Shown here piece after piece: positions 1-10,098 of a stretch of DNA of 64,000 nucleotides. A model generated the notes under the pieces. It was given only the letters and a program-made list of their open reading frames with translations. It did no database searches and was not told the DNA's origin. This DNA comes from Loxodes magnus (Eukaryota > Ciliophora > Karyorelictea > Loxodida > Loxodidae): assembly GCA_946699065.1 (NCBI GenBank), contig CAMPDV010000208.1, forward strand, positions 186,001-250,000. Reading direction: 5' to 3'. A program made the translations under genes and the position numbers. Numbering within the stretch: the first letter of the stretch is position 1; each line of letters opens with the position of its first letter.

Positions 1-993
1 AATATTTTATTCACTTTTATCTACTACTAATGTCTAATTTATTATTTCAAAAGGAAACTATGAACAGTATTATCATTTGTTCTAACTTCCTATTTTTAAT
101 TTTTCTACTGTTCTTAAAAATTTACTTTAATCAAAAATTCCTCCTACTACATAAATATAATCTTAAGCTGATGCTAATCCAAATCCAAATCTTCCTTAGT
201 TAAGACCAGTTAGTATTTTACTATTTCCTTACAAGTCAAATTATCAAGTATCTTTTATTCCTTATCCATTTATTTATCCTCCAACTAAATATATCTTGTT
301 TCTATATTCAATACTTCTACTAAAACTAGGAACTTAAGTATTTAATTTAACTTTTTAAATTTATTCTGTTTCTATATTAAATAATCGAAGATCTTAAGTA
401 TCCCAATCAAAGAAATGAATATATTTTGTTTCTTTTATATTCTACTCAGCTTAAATTATTTATTTTTATTCTTGCTGTATATTTCTCTAATCAACTATTT
501 TAAGTTTTATCTGTTAATATATTTATTTGATTGTATTTTAGGAGTATTATTTAATGACAGAAATTAAGGCTTATAGATGGACATTATATTGCTTATTATT
601 CTTTAGTTCCTATTATGATAGCATTTTAATATGTTATGAGGAATTGCAATTTATAAACTAGTAGCTAACTATTTGTTACATCTAAGTAATTTTCTTTTGC
701 TTCTAATCTATTTACTTCTTCATTTAATTTAATTTCTATTAGCATTACTTTCTAATATTAATCTACTCCTATTATTATTGTAATATCTCTACCCATTCAT
801 CATTTATAGGTAAATCTTCAAATCTAAAGTGAAATACCTTATAACAAATGCAGCAGCTGATTTGATTCTATAAATAGTACTAAGTCTTTAAGCATAAGCT
901 ACAGAAAGTATGAGAACAAGGTAAGACAGTAGGAATAGCGTTAGTTAGGTTAAAAGGATAAGAGCAGTATTAGCATAGGTAGATGACTTACAT
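1..993 (-). CDS. RING-coiled-coil-kelch protein, copy K1 (C-terminal end cut by window edge)
   Basis: Minus-strand gene starting at 993, essentially identical to the complete copy at 5618-6982. With TAA/TAG as Gln and TGA as Trp it opens with a RING finger (C7-x2-C10-x15-C26-x-H28-x2-C31-x2-C34, C47-x2-C50), then a Gln/Lys-rich coiled coil, then kelch repeats. The last part lies left of the window. RING-kelch proteins are known as substrate-adaptor E3 ubiquitin ligases; this role is inferred from the domains only. Gene content and start are clear; whether it is expressed is not. Confidence 0.75.
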
Positions 994-2264
994 TTTATTA
1001 TAAAGTTAATAAATGTAAAAGCTAAAAGTGTAAATATAACAGTTTAGATTAGATTATTACTATTACTATGATAAACTAGCTTATTAATATTACCTCTAAT
1101 ACTAATGTAACTAATCTATTTATAATTTATTACTTACTTTAAATATTATAATACATTACCTTATATTCTCTTTTTATCTATTTTATATATAACTAATATT
1201 AAATAGAAATTATAAAGATTCTTTAATAAAAAGATAAATTAAAAAATTATTACAAATAAATAATCTGATATTAAGACAAAATTAAAATCCTTAGATAACT
1301 TATTTAATCACTAAAGATATATAAAAGTAAATGTATTATATCAATAATTTAAGAATTGTAATATATTAACTAATTAAATTAAAAATATAATATATTTAAT
1401 TTGATAATTAATATTAGAATATTTAAAAATAAAGTAAATAGATGTAAAATAAGTTTAAGTATATATAGATAGTATATTAAATGTTTATAGTATTTTTGGA
1501 ATTAGTAATTTGGATATTTGATATGTTATTGATATGTTGATAATCTAGTGTATAATAGTGTTAGTTGAACTAGTTATTTTGTAATGTAAATAGTGATTTA
1601 ATTTTGATAATATTATTTAATTTAAATAATAATTTGAGATATTTAATTAGCAAAATTTAGTTTTTATATATTAAAACTATTTACATATTTTTTTATTTAA
1701 TATTCTCTTTTTGGTAAATATTCTTTATAACTATGAGAATAATCTATGAATGTTGATCTACAATAATAAAATAGGAAAGATTAATAATTTAAATAAATTA
1801 ATTGTATATTTTAATCTAATTAAAGGAAATGTATCTTCATTGTAAAAACTTTTATCAAATTTAAACTGTTATTTAAATAGAATAAGATACAGAAAATAAA
1901 TTAAAGATGTTAAATTAAAACTATGCTAATCAATAAAATCCTAAAAATCTAATATCAAACTAAATAAGTTAAGGATAACAATAAATAATCCAAAATTAAG
2001 ATATTATTCAGTTCAAATCAAATTTACCACTCAATCCATTTTGTAAATTATTTATAAAATTTAATAAATTTATGTTAAAATGTAACATTTTTAATTTTTT
2101 ACAATCATTTAATTTAATGATACAAAAATAATTAATTTTAATATTTCTTTATTAAATCTTTCGCTTTATAAAAATATAATTCAAAAATATTAATCAAATT
2201 ATATATTATAATTAAGCCAAATAATAATCCTTACTACTTATTAGTTTTATATTTTCAAACTATT
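1..2264. repeat. Dispersed repeat unit K1 (RING-kelch gene plus ~1.3 kb upstream)
   Basis: Matches 5990-8253 base for base at a constant offset of 5989 with only a few substitutions seen (for example c/g at 1714/7703). The right border at 2264 is sharp: this copy continues into RNA repeat S1, the other into a zinc-knuckle gene. The 1.27 kb from 994 to 2264 upstream of the gene is very A+T-rich and shows no gene. Confidence 0.9.
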
Positions 2265-2287
2265 ATGTATAAATCAATAGATGCCAA

Positions 2288-2580
2288 TTCTCCAACTCAA
2301 ACTAACTTGAACTCTGGTGCCAGGAAGTATCCATAGGTGAAGAACCAATCAAAAATCTTGTTAGGAACCAAGAGAAGAGAAGACAAGATCGAAGAGGCAT
2401 CAAGTAGTATTAATGATGAAATAGCCAGATACTAAGGTCTTAGAGAAGCATTCCGATAGCGACCTATAATAAACTCACAAGGGAATGTTAGCACTGTGGA
2501 AGACTTCAGCAAGGAATTTTATTAACTTTAAAAATCTTTATCAAAGAGCTGCGCCCGCCTGAGGTGCTATGCGCTCAATA
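2288..2580 (+). ncRNA. Structured RNA repeat S1, copy a
   Basis: One of eight related ~290-bp sequences (others begin near 12251, 23579, 30573, 33891, 47427, 50218 and 61528). They share a ctccaactgaga-like 5' end, an aaccaagagaaga block, a ggaatgctagcactgtggaa block and a 3' terminal hairpin (here 2543-2576). They are less A+T-rich than the surroundings and have no conserved reading frame. An RNA gene or SINE-like element is the best reading; no match to a known RNA was recognised. Confidence 0.6.
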
Positions 2581-3400
2581 ATCGTATTAATTTATAAACT
2601 TTTTAATAAATATTTAATGCTTTATTTATAAATATTATTAATCTATTTATAAAGTTAAGATATCTTTTATATGTAAAATAACTTAACAACATTGCCTAAA
2701 AATTTACTAGAGTAGTGCTAGTTTTTTGCAAGTTAATTTAAAACCTTCAAATAATATATTGAGTATAAAAGACATAAATAACATTAACTTTAAATATCTA
2801 AAAATAACATAAAAATGATATAGTTTAATTTTAAATTATTAATAGATGTAATTTTTAGTTAAATTATATACATAAAAAATGCCTGTAAGTAGAATTAATT
2901 TTAAATATATATCAACTATTTTAATTGAATATATAATTTGAAAAAGCTTAAATAAAGCTAATGAAATAAATAAAAAGAAATGTTTTAAATTAAAGTATTA
3001 AGTAAATATTGATTGAATATTTATTAAAATAAATCAAATTATACATGCTTAAATTATAAATTATTAATAAAATTAATTTTACTAATAGATTAATTTAAAA
3101 TGTAAACTTATATATGTATATTTAAGATATTTCAAAAGTTATTTAATTATAAAAATAAATAAATACTACAATTTTAAATTTTTTTATTTATTATAAATTT
3201 TATTATTTTCTAGCTTTTAATAAATATAATTATAAACATAATTTTTTAATATTTTAGAAAAATAATTTAGATACTTAATTCAAATTTTATATTATTGATA
3301 TTATATATTTCTAAATCCAGAAAGAAAAGGGAAATCTATAAATTAAATTAGTACTTTCATTTACATGTTTTATATAAAAGGATAAAGGATAAAATTAAGT
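2581..3400. other. A+T-rich spacer
   Basis: No gene seen. It contains an A+T-rich stretch (about 2600-3390) resembling 13690-14430 and 51650-52400, the sequence that precedes the zinc-knuckle gene in the 15-kb duplication. Confidence 0.6.
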
Positions 3401-4234
3401 TTATAGTCTTAGAAAAGAGCTCCAGGGTTCACTTATTTTTGTTCCTGCTCTTTCTTGAACTAAAGGACTGCGTAGGACTACATTAGTCCACCATCCTTGT
3501 CTCTCCCTCATCCACTAATTATCGTTATAGTTTCTTCTTCCATTTTTATAAACATCGTTGTTTCTTGAGTTGTAGAATTTCTTTCTGTATACTTATCCTG
3601 TTCTTGTTGGTCATATTCTGAAAAGTTAGTCTAATATTTATTACTTGTTAATTTTTTCAATTTCTTGTTTCTTCCAGCATTTTTTCCAGCAATGATTTTT
3701 CTAGCATAAATAGCACCGAATCTTTTTGCGATAATAATTGATCTTATTTATTTCTTATTATTAGAATTCCGATTCGATTTCCATTTGGATATTTGATTAT
3801 TAATCTTATTAATCTTATAATTTTTTAATTATTACTTGCTATTATTCTTGTTTTTCTTAAAGTTGCTTTATTTGATATTCAATTTAAGAAAAATGAAATT
3901 GGAACATTTGAGGGACTTCGTTAAATTATTTATCAATTTATTCCAATTTAATTACTATTTACGATTAGATTTTATTTAATGATTCATCTATGGATGGGAA
4001 TCATAGGTTTAATTATTCCATTAATTTTTCTAGTAAGTTTTCTAAATTTTCTATTTTTTATCTTTGCTTTTTCAAGTCGTATTGGATATTTGATATCCTT
4101 TGCTGAACTGATTATGCAAAGGATTCCTTAGATTATTAATCTTTATCTTATTAAGACTATTCTTCAATTAAATTAGGTTATTCTTATTTTTTCAAGTATT
4201 CGTTAATAGAGGTCTATTATTTCTTAGGTGCCAT
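3401..4234 (-). CDS. Type I coiled-coil/zinc-knuckle protein
   Basis: One unbroken minus-strand frame of about 277 codons from ATG at 4234 (MAPKKQQ...). The N-terminal half is a Gln/Lys/Glu-rich coiled coil written largely with TAA/TAG. It is followed by a zinc knuckle CYLCQKNHCWKKC (CX2CX3HX4C) and a C-terminal motif LFRIWPTRTGQVYRKKF shared with the genes at 8266 and 27240. In that motif TGA (complement at 3611-3613) stands where paralogues have Tyr, fitting Trp. The TAA at 3401 is a plausible but unproven stop. Such short knuckle proteins resemble retroelement Gag/ORF1 RNA-binding proteins; that role is inferred. Confidence 0.75.
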
Positions 4235-4260
4235 TTTATATATATATAATAAATATTTGA

Positions 4261-4320
4261 ATCATACTTAATTAAATAACTTATACTTTATTTTAAACAT
4301 ACTTTTAGTATATTATTATT
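4261..4320 (+). promoter_or_regulatory. Conserved upstream module, copy 1
   Basis: An A+T-rich but well conserved block (ttaattaaataacttatact, then ttttagtatattattatttt) lying between the divergent starts at 4234 and 4386. The same block recurs at about 11627, 14450, 25102, 49596, 52408 and 63055, always on the plus strand just before a gene or the start of RNA repeat S2. A shared promoter is the natural reading; it could also simply be part of a larger repeat. Confidence 0.45.
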
Positions 4321-4385
4321 TTTAATCTTATAGATTTTTTATTTAGAATCTTATAATATTATCATTAATATATATTTAATATAAA

Positions 4386-4545
4386 ATGCTACCTAAGAAA
4401 TAGCAGATCTCTCTCAATAAATACCTTTAAAATAAGAATAAAGATCTTATTTAATTGATTAATTACCTTAATAAGATAAAGAAAAATGATTTCAGAAATA
4501 TTTTTTACAATCAATTCAGTAAAGGATATTAAATATATAATATGA
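4386..4545 (+). pseudogene. Type I zinc-knuckle gene, 5' fragment
   Basis: Begins MLPKKQQ and runs about 53 codons in parallel with the gene at 14571 (shared block ...QFSKGYQIYN). It then changes abruptly to unrelated sequence that is coding on the other strand. It starts 152 bp from the divergent gene ending at 4234. Probably a 5' gene fragment left by insertion or recombination. Confidence 0.55.
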
Positions 4546-4559
4546 ATTGAGTACAATAG

Positions 4560-4872
4560 ATTCTAAAAATATTTTCCCATTATTTTCTATAATTCTTTTT
4601 TCTTTAAGTCTAAATTGAAAGCAATTCCGTACTTTATGTCAAGGTCCTTGCAAAATCAGTATGTCATAATTTTCCGATAGGGAATAAAAGTTGTTGTAGT
4701 TTGCTGTTCGACATCAATTGGATCATTCATCGATATTTTTTAGAGGAACATGATTTCTAAAAACTCTGGGAATTGGTTGAATTTGTTTCTTGTTCTTCTA
4801 TTCTGGTATTTCCTGACTATTTATTTTCTAATTACATAGCTTGGAGTTCTTAAACTATTTTTTACTAAACAT
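4560..4872 (-). pseudogene. Type II zinc-knuckle gene relic
   Basis: Minus-strand remnant. One frame reads WFCK and the next reads GPWHKVRNCF, which together match the knuckle of the gene at 36481-37340 (WFCRKPGHFVRQC) with one frame change inside the knuckle. An NDPIDVEQQ block before it matches NDPMDIEPA there. The W of WFC is TGA here and TGG in the paralogue. The frame change makes it non-functional as it stands. Confidence 0.5.
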
Positions 4873-4961
4873 AACTTAATTGATTGCAGCTTTTTTAGAA
4901 GTGACTTTTTGCAATAAATTTTCCAATTTTCAAAGTATATATAAGTTATAATAGAAATCTA

Positions 4962-5244
4962 ATGAAGATACATAAGCAATGGAAAATTAAAGATGGATGA
5001 AGATTCAAAGAAATATTTAATAAATTAACTTTGAAGATATTGCAAGAGGATATTTTAAGATAAATAGACTCAATTTTAGTAATTTAGTAAATTTTTGATC
5101 TTATGGAAGAAGATTATGAAGAAGTTAATTAATTATAATTTTAATTTATTGAATTGGAATCGTATGCAAGATGTTAGAGACATTAATTTAACTAATAAAA
5201 ACTATGTAGACCTTTTAAAAGATAATTCCCTTAAATTATAATTA
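4962..5244 (+). CDS. Possible hypothetical protein
   Basis: From ATG 4962 the frame gives a mixed-charge sequence with a pattern more protein-like than its surroundings (RFKEIFNKLTLKILQEDI, MEEDYEEVNQLQ). No family was recognised. Since TGA may be sense, openness is no evidence, so this is weak. From 5245 to 5548 nothing is seen. Confidence 0.2.
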
Positions 5245-5548
5245 TTATAATTTCATACTTTTTAAGTTGCTAAATAAATAAATATTATATAACATTTTTA
5301 TTTTATATAATATTTTCTTTCTTTCCTAACTCATTACTTTACATTGCAATAAACCAAAATTTGGGTACTTAGTCTAAAGTTATAGGTTAAAGTTTTCATA
5401 TCAATACTGCTTAAATATTTATTTTTAATAAGAAATTATTATTTCATTCTTTGTAATTCAATAAAATAAAGTTATATATAAGATATTATTAATTATCAAA
5501 TTATTAACTACAAAATACTTAATTACTAAATTATTAAATCATTAATAT

Positions 5549-8253
5549 TTAAAATATAATATAATATTTATTTTTAAAAATACTTTAAATTAATTATATT
5601 TTATTTAACTTCATTCATCACTTTATTCTTAAAGTCCTGTAATCCAAGTTCACTATATCCACTCTCAACAATAAAATATTAGAGTTATCAGGAATAAAAG
5701 AATAAGCAAATCTATCTCTTGTTTTAAATGCTGATAAATTATAAGAATTATGTTTAAATTCTATTTATTATCATTATTGATTGCTTCTTTTATATATCTT
5801 TCTTTAAAATTCTTTATTTCTTTGATTTTTTACTCCTCCAACTATAGTTAGAGGCTCAAGTAATACTAAAGGATAATAAGCAGCTTCAGGAAGATTAAAA
5901 TGACATTTATTTCATATATCATTCTATATATTATATTTTCATACGTCATTTAAAATTTATGCATTTTAGTTCATTCCTCCAAAAGAATAAATATTTTATT
6001 CACTTTTATCTACTACTAATGTCTAATTTATTATTTCAAAAGGAAACTATGAACAGTATTATCATTTGTTCTAACTTCCTATTTTTAATTTTTCTACTGT
6101 TCTTAAAAATTTACTTTAATCAAAAATTCCTCCTACTACATAAATATAATCTTAAGCTGATGCTAATCCAAATCCAAATCTTCCTTAGTTAAGACCAGTT
6201 AGTATTTTACTATTTCCTTACAAGTCAAATTATCAAGTATCTTTTATTCCTTATCCATTTATTTATCCTCCAACTAAATATATCTTGTTTCTATATTCAA
6301 TACTTCTACTAAAACTAGGAACTTAAGTATTTAATTTAACTTTTTAAATTTATTCTGTTTCTATATTAAATAATCGAAGATCTTAAGTATCCCAATCAAA
6401 GAAATGAATATATTTTGTTTCTTTTATATTCTACTCAGCTTAAATTATTTATTTTTATTCTTGCTGTATATTTCTCTAATCAACTATTTTAAGTTTTATC
6501 TGTTAATATATTTATTTGATTGTATTTTAGGAGTATTATTTAATGACAGAAATTAAGGCTTATAGATGGACATTATATTGCTTATTATTCTTTAGTTCCT
6601 ATTATGATAGCATTTTAATATGTTATGAGGAATTGCAATTTATAAACTAGTAGCTAACTATTTGTTACATCTAAGTAATTTTCTTTTGCTTCTAATCTAT
6701 TTACTTCTTCATTTAATTTAATTTCTATTAGCATTACTTTCTAATATTAATCTACTCCTATTATTATTGTAATATCTCTACCCATTCATCATTTATAGGT
6801 AAATCTTCAAATCTAAAGTGAAATACCTTATAACAAATGCAGCAGCTGATTTGATTCTATAAATAGTACTAAGTCTTTAAGCATAAGCTACAGAAAGTAT
6901 GAGAACAAGGTAAGACAGTAGGAATAGCGTTAGTTAGGTTAAAAGGATAAGAGCAGTATTAGCATAGGTAGATGACTTACATTTTATTATAAAGTTAATA
7001 AATGTAAAAGCTAAAAGTGTAAATATAACAGTTTAGATTAGATTATTACTATTACTATGATAAACTAGCTTATTAATATTACCTCTAATACTAATGTAAC
7101 TAATCTATTTATAATTTATTACTTACTTTAAATATTATAATACATTACCTTATATTCTCTTTTTATCTATTTTATATATAACTAATATTAAATAGAAATT
7201 ATAAAGATTCTTTAATAAAAAGATAAATTAAAAAATTATTACAAATAAATAATCTGATATTAAGACAAAATTAAAATCCTTAGATAACTTATTTAATCAC
7301 TAAAGATATATAAAAGTAAATGTATTATATCAATAATTTAAGAATTGTAATATATTAACTAATTAAATTAAAAATATAATATATTTAATTTGATAATTAA
7401 TATTAGAATATTTAAAAATAAAGTAAATAGATGTAAAATAAGTTTAAGTATATATAGATAGTATATTAAATGTTTATAGTATTTTTGGAATTAGTAATTT
7501 GGATATTTGATATGTTATTGATATGTTGATAATCTAGTGTATAATAGTGTTAGTTGAACTAGTTATTTTGTAATGTAAATAGTGATTTAATTTTGATAAT
7601 ATTATTTAATTTAAATAATAATTTGAGATATTTAATTAGCAAAATTTAGTTTTTATATATTAAAACTATTTACATATTTTTTTATTTAATATTCTCTTTT
7701 TGGTAAATATTGTTTATAACTATGAGAATAATCTATGAATGTTGATCTACAATAATAAAATAGGAAAGATTAATAATTTAAATAAATTAATTGTATATTT
7801 TAATCTAATTAAAGGAAATGTATCTTCATTGTAAAAACTTTTATCAAATTTAAACTGTTATTTAAATAGAATAAGATACAGAAAATAAATTAAAGATGCT
7901 AAATTAAAACTATGCTAATCAATAAAATCCTAAAAATCTAATATCAAACTAAATAAGTTAAGGATAACAATAAATAATCCAAAATTAAGATATTATTCAG
8001 TTCAAATCAAATTTACCACTCAATCCATTTTGTAAATTATTTATAAAATTTAATAAATTTATGTTAAAATGTAACATTTTTAATTTTTTACAATCATTTA
8101 ATTTAATGATACAAAAATAATTAATTTTAATATTTCTTTATTAAATCTTTCGCTTTATACAAATATAATTCAAAAATATTAATCAAATTATATATTATAA
8201 TTAAGCCAAATAATAATCCTTACTACTTATTAGTTTTATATTTTCAAACTATT
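5549..8253. repeat. Dispersed repeat unit K2 (RING-kelch gene plus upstream)
   Basis: Complete copy of the K unit. Its right part matches 1-2264; its left part also matches, less closely, 21560-23190 and 59510-61160. The 6983-8253 stretch upstream of the gene is A+T-rich with no gene. The border at 8253 is followed after 12 bp by the start of a type I zinc-knuckle gene. Confidence 0.9.
5618..6982 (-). CDS. RING-coiled-coil-kelch protein, complete copy K2
   Basis: 454 codons from ATG at 6982 to a TGA TGA pair (first at 5618-5620). The RING finger has the spacing C7-x2-C10-x15-C26-x-H28-x2-C31-x2-C34-x12-C47-x2-C50. A Gln-rich coiled coil follows, then at least three kelch repeats (YLVGG, YVVGG, YSFGG, TIVGG) in the last ~190 residues. 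Four internal TGA codons (complements at 6233, 6062, 5939 and 5912) fall where kelch tryptophans belong, for example NDV-TGA-KYN and NDI-TGA-NK; TGG is used for the W in NDEWVEI and FDWDTQ. Likely an E3 ubiquitin-ligase adaptor, from domain content only. No frameshift is seen, so it may be functional. Confidence 0.85.
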
Positions 8254-8265
8254 AGAATATATAAA

Positions 8266-9000
8266 ATGGCTTTTAAGAAATAACAGAAATTTGAACAAAA
8301 CATTTAAACAGGAAAATTCTCCAAAAAATAAAAAAACGAAATAATTACAATGAGTGAAAATGAGAAGTATGATTGATATTACGAACATTAACCACTTGGA
8401 AATCCAGAACTAAAAAAACTTCCGACACAAACTCAAATAGAAATATTATCTAAGTCATTAAAAGAGTTTATGTTTAAATATAGATACCTCACTGATAAAG
8501 TAGAAAAATTAGAAAAACTAATAACGTCTTTACTTGAGAAACAATATTAATAATCATAAGAAATAGAAAACAAACTGGAACAAAAAATTCTTTAAATTTA
8601 ATAATAAATTCAGGTTACGCCATTTTCGTTTTAACAGAATTAATCAGATCCTATGGAAATAGAAAATGAAGCCTCAAATTAAAATAAACAGTAAACGTTT
8701 ATTTAAAATAAGTAGTAAATTTAAATTAAATAAGTATTACAGGAATAATAGTTTAAAAGAAGAATAAAATGTTACGTGTGCAATAAATAACACCAACGAA
8801 AATACTGCTATTAACTAAGCGAAATTTAAAGAAAGAATAAATAAGATATTTTTAGAAAACTATTTAGGATATATCCAACATAAAGCGGAAAAATTTATAG
8901 AAAAAAATTCTTTAATTCAAATCTTAATCCTTGGATAAATAATTAGGACTACATGCAAGATGAAAACAATTCAGAATATTAAGGGATGGTGCGCTAATGA
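8266..9000 (+). CDS. Type I coiled-coil/zinc-knuckle protein
   Basis: 244 codons from ATG 8266 (MAFKKQQ...) to TAA TGA at 8995-9000. A coiled coil (about residues 70-110) and a DPMEIENEASN block precede the knuckle CYVCNKQHQRKYC (CX2CX3HX4C) and the motif LFRIYPTQSGKIYRKKFFN. TGA codon 42 (KYD-TGA-YYEH) is also TGA in the paralogue at 27240 and is likely Trp. The last codons overlap the 5' arm of a hairpin shared with RNA repeats S1-S3. Probably an RNA-binding Gag/ORF1-like protein; this is inferred. Confidence 0.75.
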
Positions 9001-9101
9001 AGTGCTACACCGCCTAACTAAGCCTAGTAGAAATTCGAGACAAACTAATAGAGAAAAGCTGATAGAATAGGTCAGATGGCTGACTACTAAGGCTTTAACA
9101 A
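8984..9101 (+). other. Structured 3' region of type I gene (S5a)
   Basis: First a hairpin GGTG-CGCT-aatga-AGTG-cta-CACC at 8988-9011, with the same architecture as the S1-S3 terminal hairpin. Then a long-range stem AGCCTAGTAG (9021-9030) pairing with CTACTAAGGCT (9084-9094) with one bulged A. The copy at 27961 keeps both, with one C-G pair changed to a U-G wobble. Likely a 3'UTR RNA structure. Confidence 0.5.
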
Positions 9102-10098
9102 AGTTTTTTAACTTTAACTTTAACTTTATTAAGTTAGCTTCTAGATGTTTAATAGGATTTTTTAACTAAGTTATTTAACTAAGTAATCATTTTTCAATAT
9201 ATTCAATCTTTAGTCTTTAGATTCTACCAAGAAATTTATTATTCTTTAAATATTTTCCTTCTAATCAAAAGATTAAGAGATAGAATTCCTGCTATTTATC
9301 AAGCAAAACTCAATTTCTTTAACTAGATTTAGCTGTTCATTTTAAAATTCTTAACCATATCTAGATAAAGAATTTATCATAATTTTTAATAATAAGGCTT
9401 AGTAAAGAGATAAACAATGTTTTTTTATTTTATTTTGATTTATGGGATTGAAACTTTAAGAATCTAGTAAAGTTTTATTACACACTAGTTTAACTGATTA
9501 ATAATTTAAGTTACTTATTCTTTCATACGTAATTTATTAGATAGCTCTATTATTTTCTTATTGTATCTACATTTTGTTTAACAAGAGAGCTGCTTACCAT
9601 TTCAAAATCTTACAACTTAAAGAAAAGTTTGATTATTTAAAAAGCATAGTTTGCTGAAATAACTTAGGAGAACCTCTGCTAAATTAAAAAATGGCTCAAA
9701 CATTAATAAATTAACTTCTTTCTCCGTTTATTAAAATCCTTTTTACCTTACAAACTACTATTTGCTGTATTTTTTGTAATAATGAAGATCTGCTTCTTCC
9801 TATGACACTTATATTATTAGGAAAGCTTTTATTTTAAGATAATTATAGACTAAAGCAATCTCAAAACATTAAAGCGAGAAGTTTCTAGACAGAATTTTTG
9901 GTAATTCTTAATACTTAGGATAAAGGTTCTTATGATTACATCATAGACTATAAGAAGTTTTAAAAATAAGAATTTTGCAAATAGTAGGAAATATTTAGCA
10001 TCTTTATCTCTATCCTTTTTTATACAATTTTTCTCAGACTTAAGATACTTTTATTTATATGGTGAAAGTTCTTTAAGAACTTATTCAGATTATTTATA
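9102..10098 (+). other. A+T-rich region, possible decayed upstream part of a LINE
   Basis: No RT motif can be placed here with confidence, although the frame contains protein-like pieces and it precedes the LINE-like ORF at 10099. Possibly degraded fingers/palm coding sequence. Confidence 0.25.

Noticed and set aside
8984-9101. tRNA-like gene
   Set aside because: No cloverleaf with a recognisable anticodon arm and T-loop could be drawn; only the hairpin and long stem are supported.
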